DNA of 6,920 bases from JANNRR01 sp031401675. Lineage in GTDB: Bacteria; Pseudomonadota; Alphaproteobacteria; Rhodobacterales; Rhodobacteraceae. Numbering within the stretch: the stretch's first letter is position 1; each line of letters begins with the position of its first letter. Location: NCBI GenBank assembly GCA_031401675.1, contig JANNRR010000009.1, forward strand, positions 1-6,920, read 5' to 3'. Below, piece by piece: positions 5,993 to 6,920 of this stretch. A program made the position numbers and the translations under genes. A model generated the notes under the pieces. That model ran no database searches and was not told the DNA's origin. It saw only the letters and a program-made list of their open reading frames with translations.

Positions 5993-6868
5993 ATGCAGGC
6001 CCCGGCCCTCCCCGGCAACTGGCCCTTTCGGCAAGCCTCGCGCCATATCGCTAGCCGACCGCACCTGTGGCACGTACAGGACATCGGCGCGGGCCCGATC
6101 GTTCTCCTGATCCACGGTGCCGGTGGCGCGACCCACAGCTTTCGCCACCTGATCCCGCTCCTGTCCCGGCACTACCGGGTCATTGCCCTGGACCTGCCGG
6201 GGCAGGGCTTTTCGGTCCTTGGCGCACGGCAGCGCTGCGGCGTCGAGGCCATGGCCGACGATATCGCCGCTCTGGCGCGGCAGCAGGGCTGGCACCCTTT
6301 AGCCATCATCGGCCATTCCGCCGGGGCCGCCATCGCCCTGCGCCTGGCCGAGGTGATGCCGACCCCGGCCATCATCGGCATCAACGCCGCCCTTGGCAGT
6401 TTTGACGGCATGTCGGGATGGCTGTTCCCGGCAATGGCGCGGCTTCTGGCGCTGATGCCGCTGGTGCCGCAGATCTTCAGCCGGCTGGCAGGCACCCCGA
6501 CGCAGGTGCGCCACCTGCTGACCTCGACCGGGTCCCGGATCGATGCGGCGGGCGAGGCGCAGTATCTGCGGCTGCTGCGGATGCCAGGCCATGTCGGGGC
6601 AACGCTGGCGATGATGGCGCAATGGGAACTTACGGCATTGCTGCGCCGCCTGCCGCAACAGACCGTGCCCTGCCTGCTGATCACCGCCACCGGCGACCGC
6701 GCCGTGCCGCCCTCGGTGTCACAACGCGCCGCCGCCGCAATGCCCTACGCTAGCTGCGTCAATCTGCCCGGCTTCGGCCATCTGGTCCATGAAGAGGCGG
6801 CGGATCAGGTCGCAGCGCTGATTGGCGATTTCCTGTCGGTGGTCGAAACGGCGGTGGCGCCGGCATGA
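5993..6868 (+). CDS. bchO: Alpha/beta hydrolase BchO of the Mg-chelatase operon
   Basis: A 291-residue alpha/beta-fold hydrolase of the BchO family, encoded next to bchI and bchD in most purple-bacterial clusters. Its exact substrate is not established, although a role around the Mg-chelation step is usually assumed from gene context. Visible features are the oxyanion-hole motif LLIHGAGG (38-45), the nucleophile elbow GHSAG (107-111) with S109, the likely acid D235 in TGDRAVPP (233-240) and the likely catalytic H263 in GFGHLVHEEA (260-269). The triad therefore looks complete and an active hydrolase is expected. A hydrophobic stretch at about 142-165 probably forms the lid or membrane contact. 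The ATG starts one base after the bchD TGA, and GGTGA at 5982-5986, inside the bchD end, is a well-spaced ribosome binding site. It is apparently the last gene of the operon. Confidence 0.94.
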   Translation: MQAPALPGNWPFRQASRHIASRPHLWHVQDIGAGPIVLLIHGAGGATHSFRHLIPLLSRHYRVIALDLPGQGFSVLGARQRCGVEAMADDIAALARQQGWHPLAIIGHSAGAAIALRLAEVMPTPAIIGINAALGSFDGMSGWLFPAMARLLALMPLVPQIFSRLAGTPTQVRHLLTSTGSRIDAAGEAQYLRLLRMPGHVGATLAMMAQWELTALLRRLPQQTVPCLLITATGDRAVPPSVSQRAAAAMPYASCVNLPGFGHLVHEEAADQVAALIGDFLSVVETAVAPA

Positions 6869-6873
6869 TCGCC

Positions 6874-6920
6874 TCAGCCAAAGAACCCCGGCCCGGCCCG
6901 GCCCAGCAACTCCGCCGCCA
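6874..6920 (-). CDS. Possible 3' end of a convergent gene (partial)
   Basis: Reading leftward from the right edge, one minus-strand frame gives fourteen residues, AAELLGRAGPGFFG, and then TGA (6876-6874), five bases from the bchO stop. Codons are almost all G/C in third position, as in the neighbouring genes. In Rhodobacter clusters I recall that bchO is followed by a convergent bchG-bchP-idi block, so this could be the tail of such a gene, but fourteen residues cannot identify it. The rival reading is a plus-strand gene starting at ATG 6865 that overlaps the bchO stop. Confidence 0.4.
   Translation of the reverse strand, partial: AAELLGRAGPGFFG

Noticed and set aside
5059..6084. 341-codon minus-strand open frame opposite bchD
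   Set aside because: Gly/Ala/Gln-rich antisense shadow of the bchD VWA region; no motif or start signal.
6886..6905. GGCCC tandem repeat near the right edge
   Set aside because: Only three copies and explained by high-GC coding sequence in either candidate frame.
1..6920. Search for a wholly new system, mobile element, tRNA, rRNA or CRISPR array
   Set aside because: Every stretch apart from the 128-bp control region and the last 50 or so bases is accounted for by known photosynthesis genes; no repeats or insertion-sequence ends were seen by eye.

Overview
This window is a stretch of the photosynthesis gene cluster of a purple, anoxygenic phototrophic alphaproteobacterium, most likely in Rhodobacterales (Rhodobacter/Roseobacter type). 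The evidence is the high GC content, the tightly overlapping genes, the spheroidene-type carotenoid genes (crtA beside crtI-crtB) and the crtA-bchI-bchD-bchO order known from Rhodobacter clusters. The species cannot be named from this sequence alone.

Layout: on the minus strand, crtI (phytoene desaturase) is followed by crtB (phytoene synthase), which runs off the left edge. A 128-bp divergent intergenic region (2467-2594) is AT-richer than its surroundings. It holds two 18-bp palindromes of the PpsR/CrtJ operator form TGT-N12-ACA and a good sigma70-like promoter for the rightward operon. Rightward on the plus strand come crtA (spheroidene monooxygenase), bchI and bchD (Mg-chelatase AAA+ and VWA subunits) and bchO (alpha/beta hydrolase of the chelatase operon). 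At the right edge, just after bchO, a minus-strand reading frame ends in a plausible C-terminus of a convergent gene.

How it works together: CrtB makes phytoene and CrtI desaturates it. CrtA later oxygenates spheroidene to spheroidenone. BchI and BchD, with BchH encoded outside the window, insert Mg2+ into protoporphyrin IX, the entry step to bacteriochlorophyll. Carotenoid and bacteriochlorophyll steps thus sit on two divergent transcripts that probably share one redox- and light-responsive control region. Adjacent genes overlap by 4 bp at crtI/crtB, crtA/bchI and bchI/bchD, and bchD/bchO are 1 bp apart, so translational coupling is likely.

The system is known rather than new. The points that most deserve a second look are the start codon of crtA, where homology, a ribosome binding site and the promoter position all point to a non-canonical ATC, and the paired PpsR sites. 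There is no mobile element, tRNA, rRNA or CRISPR array that I can see.
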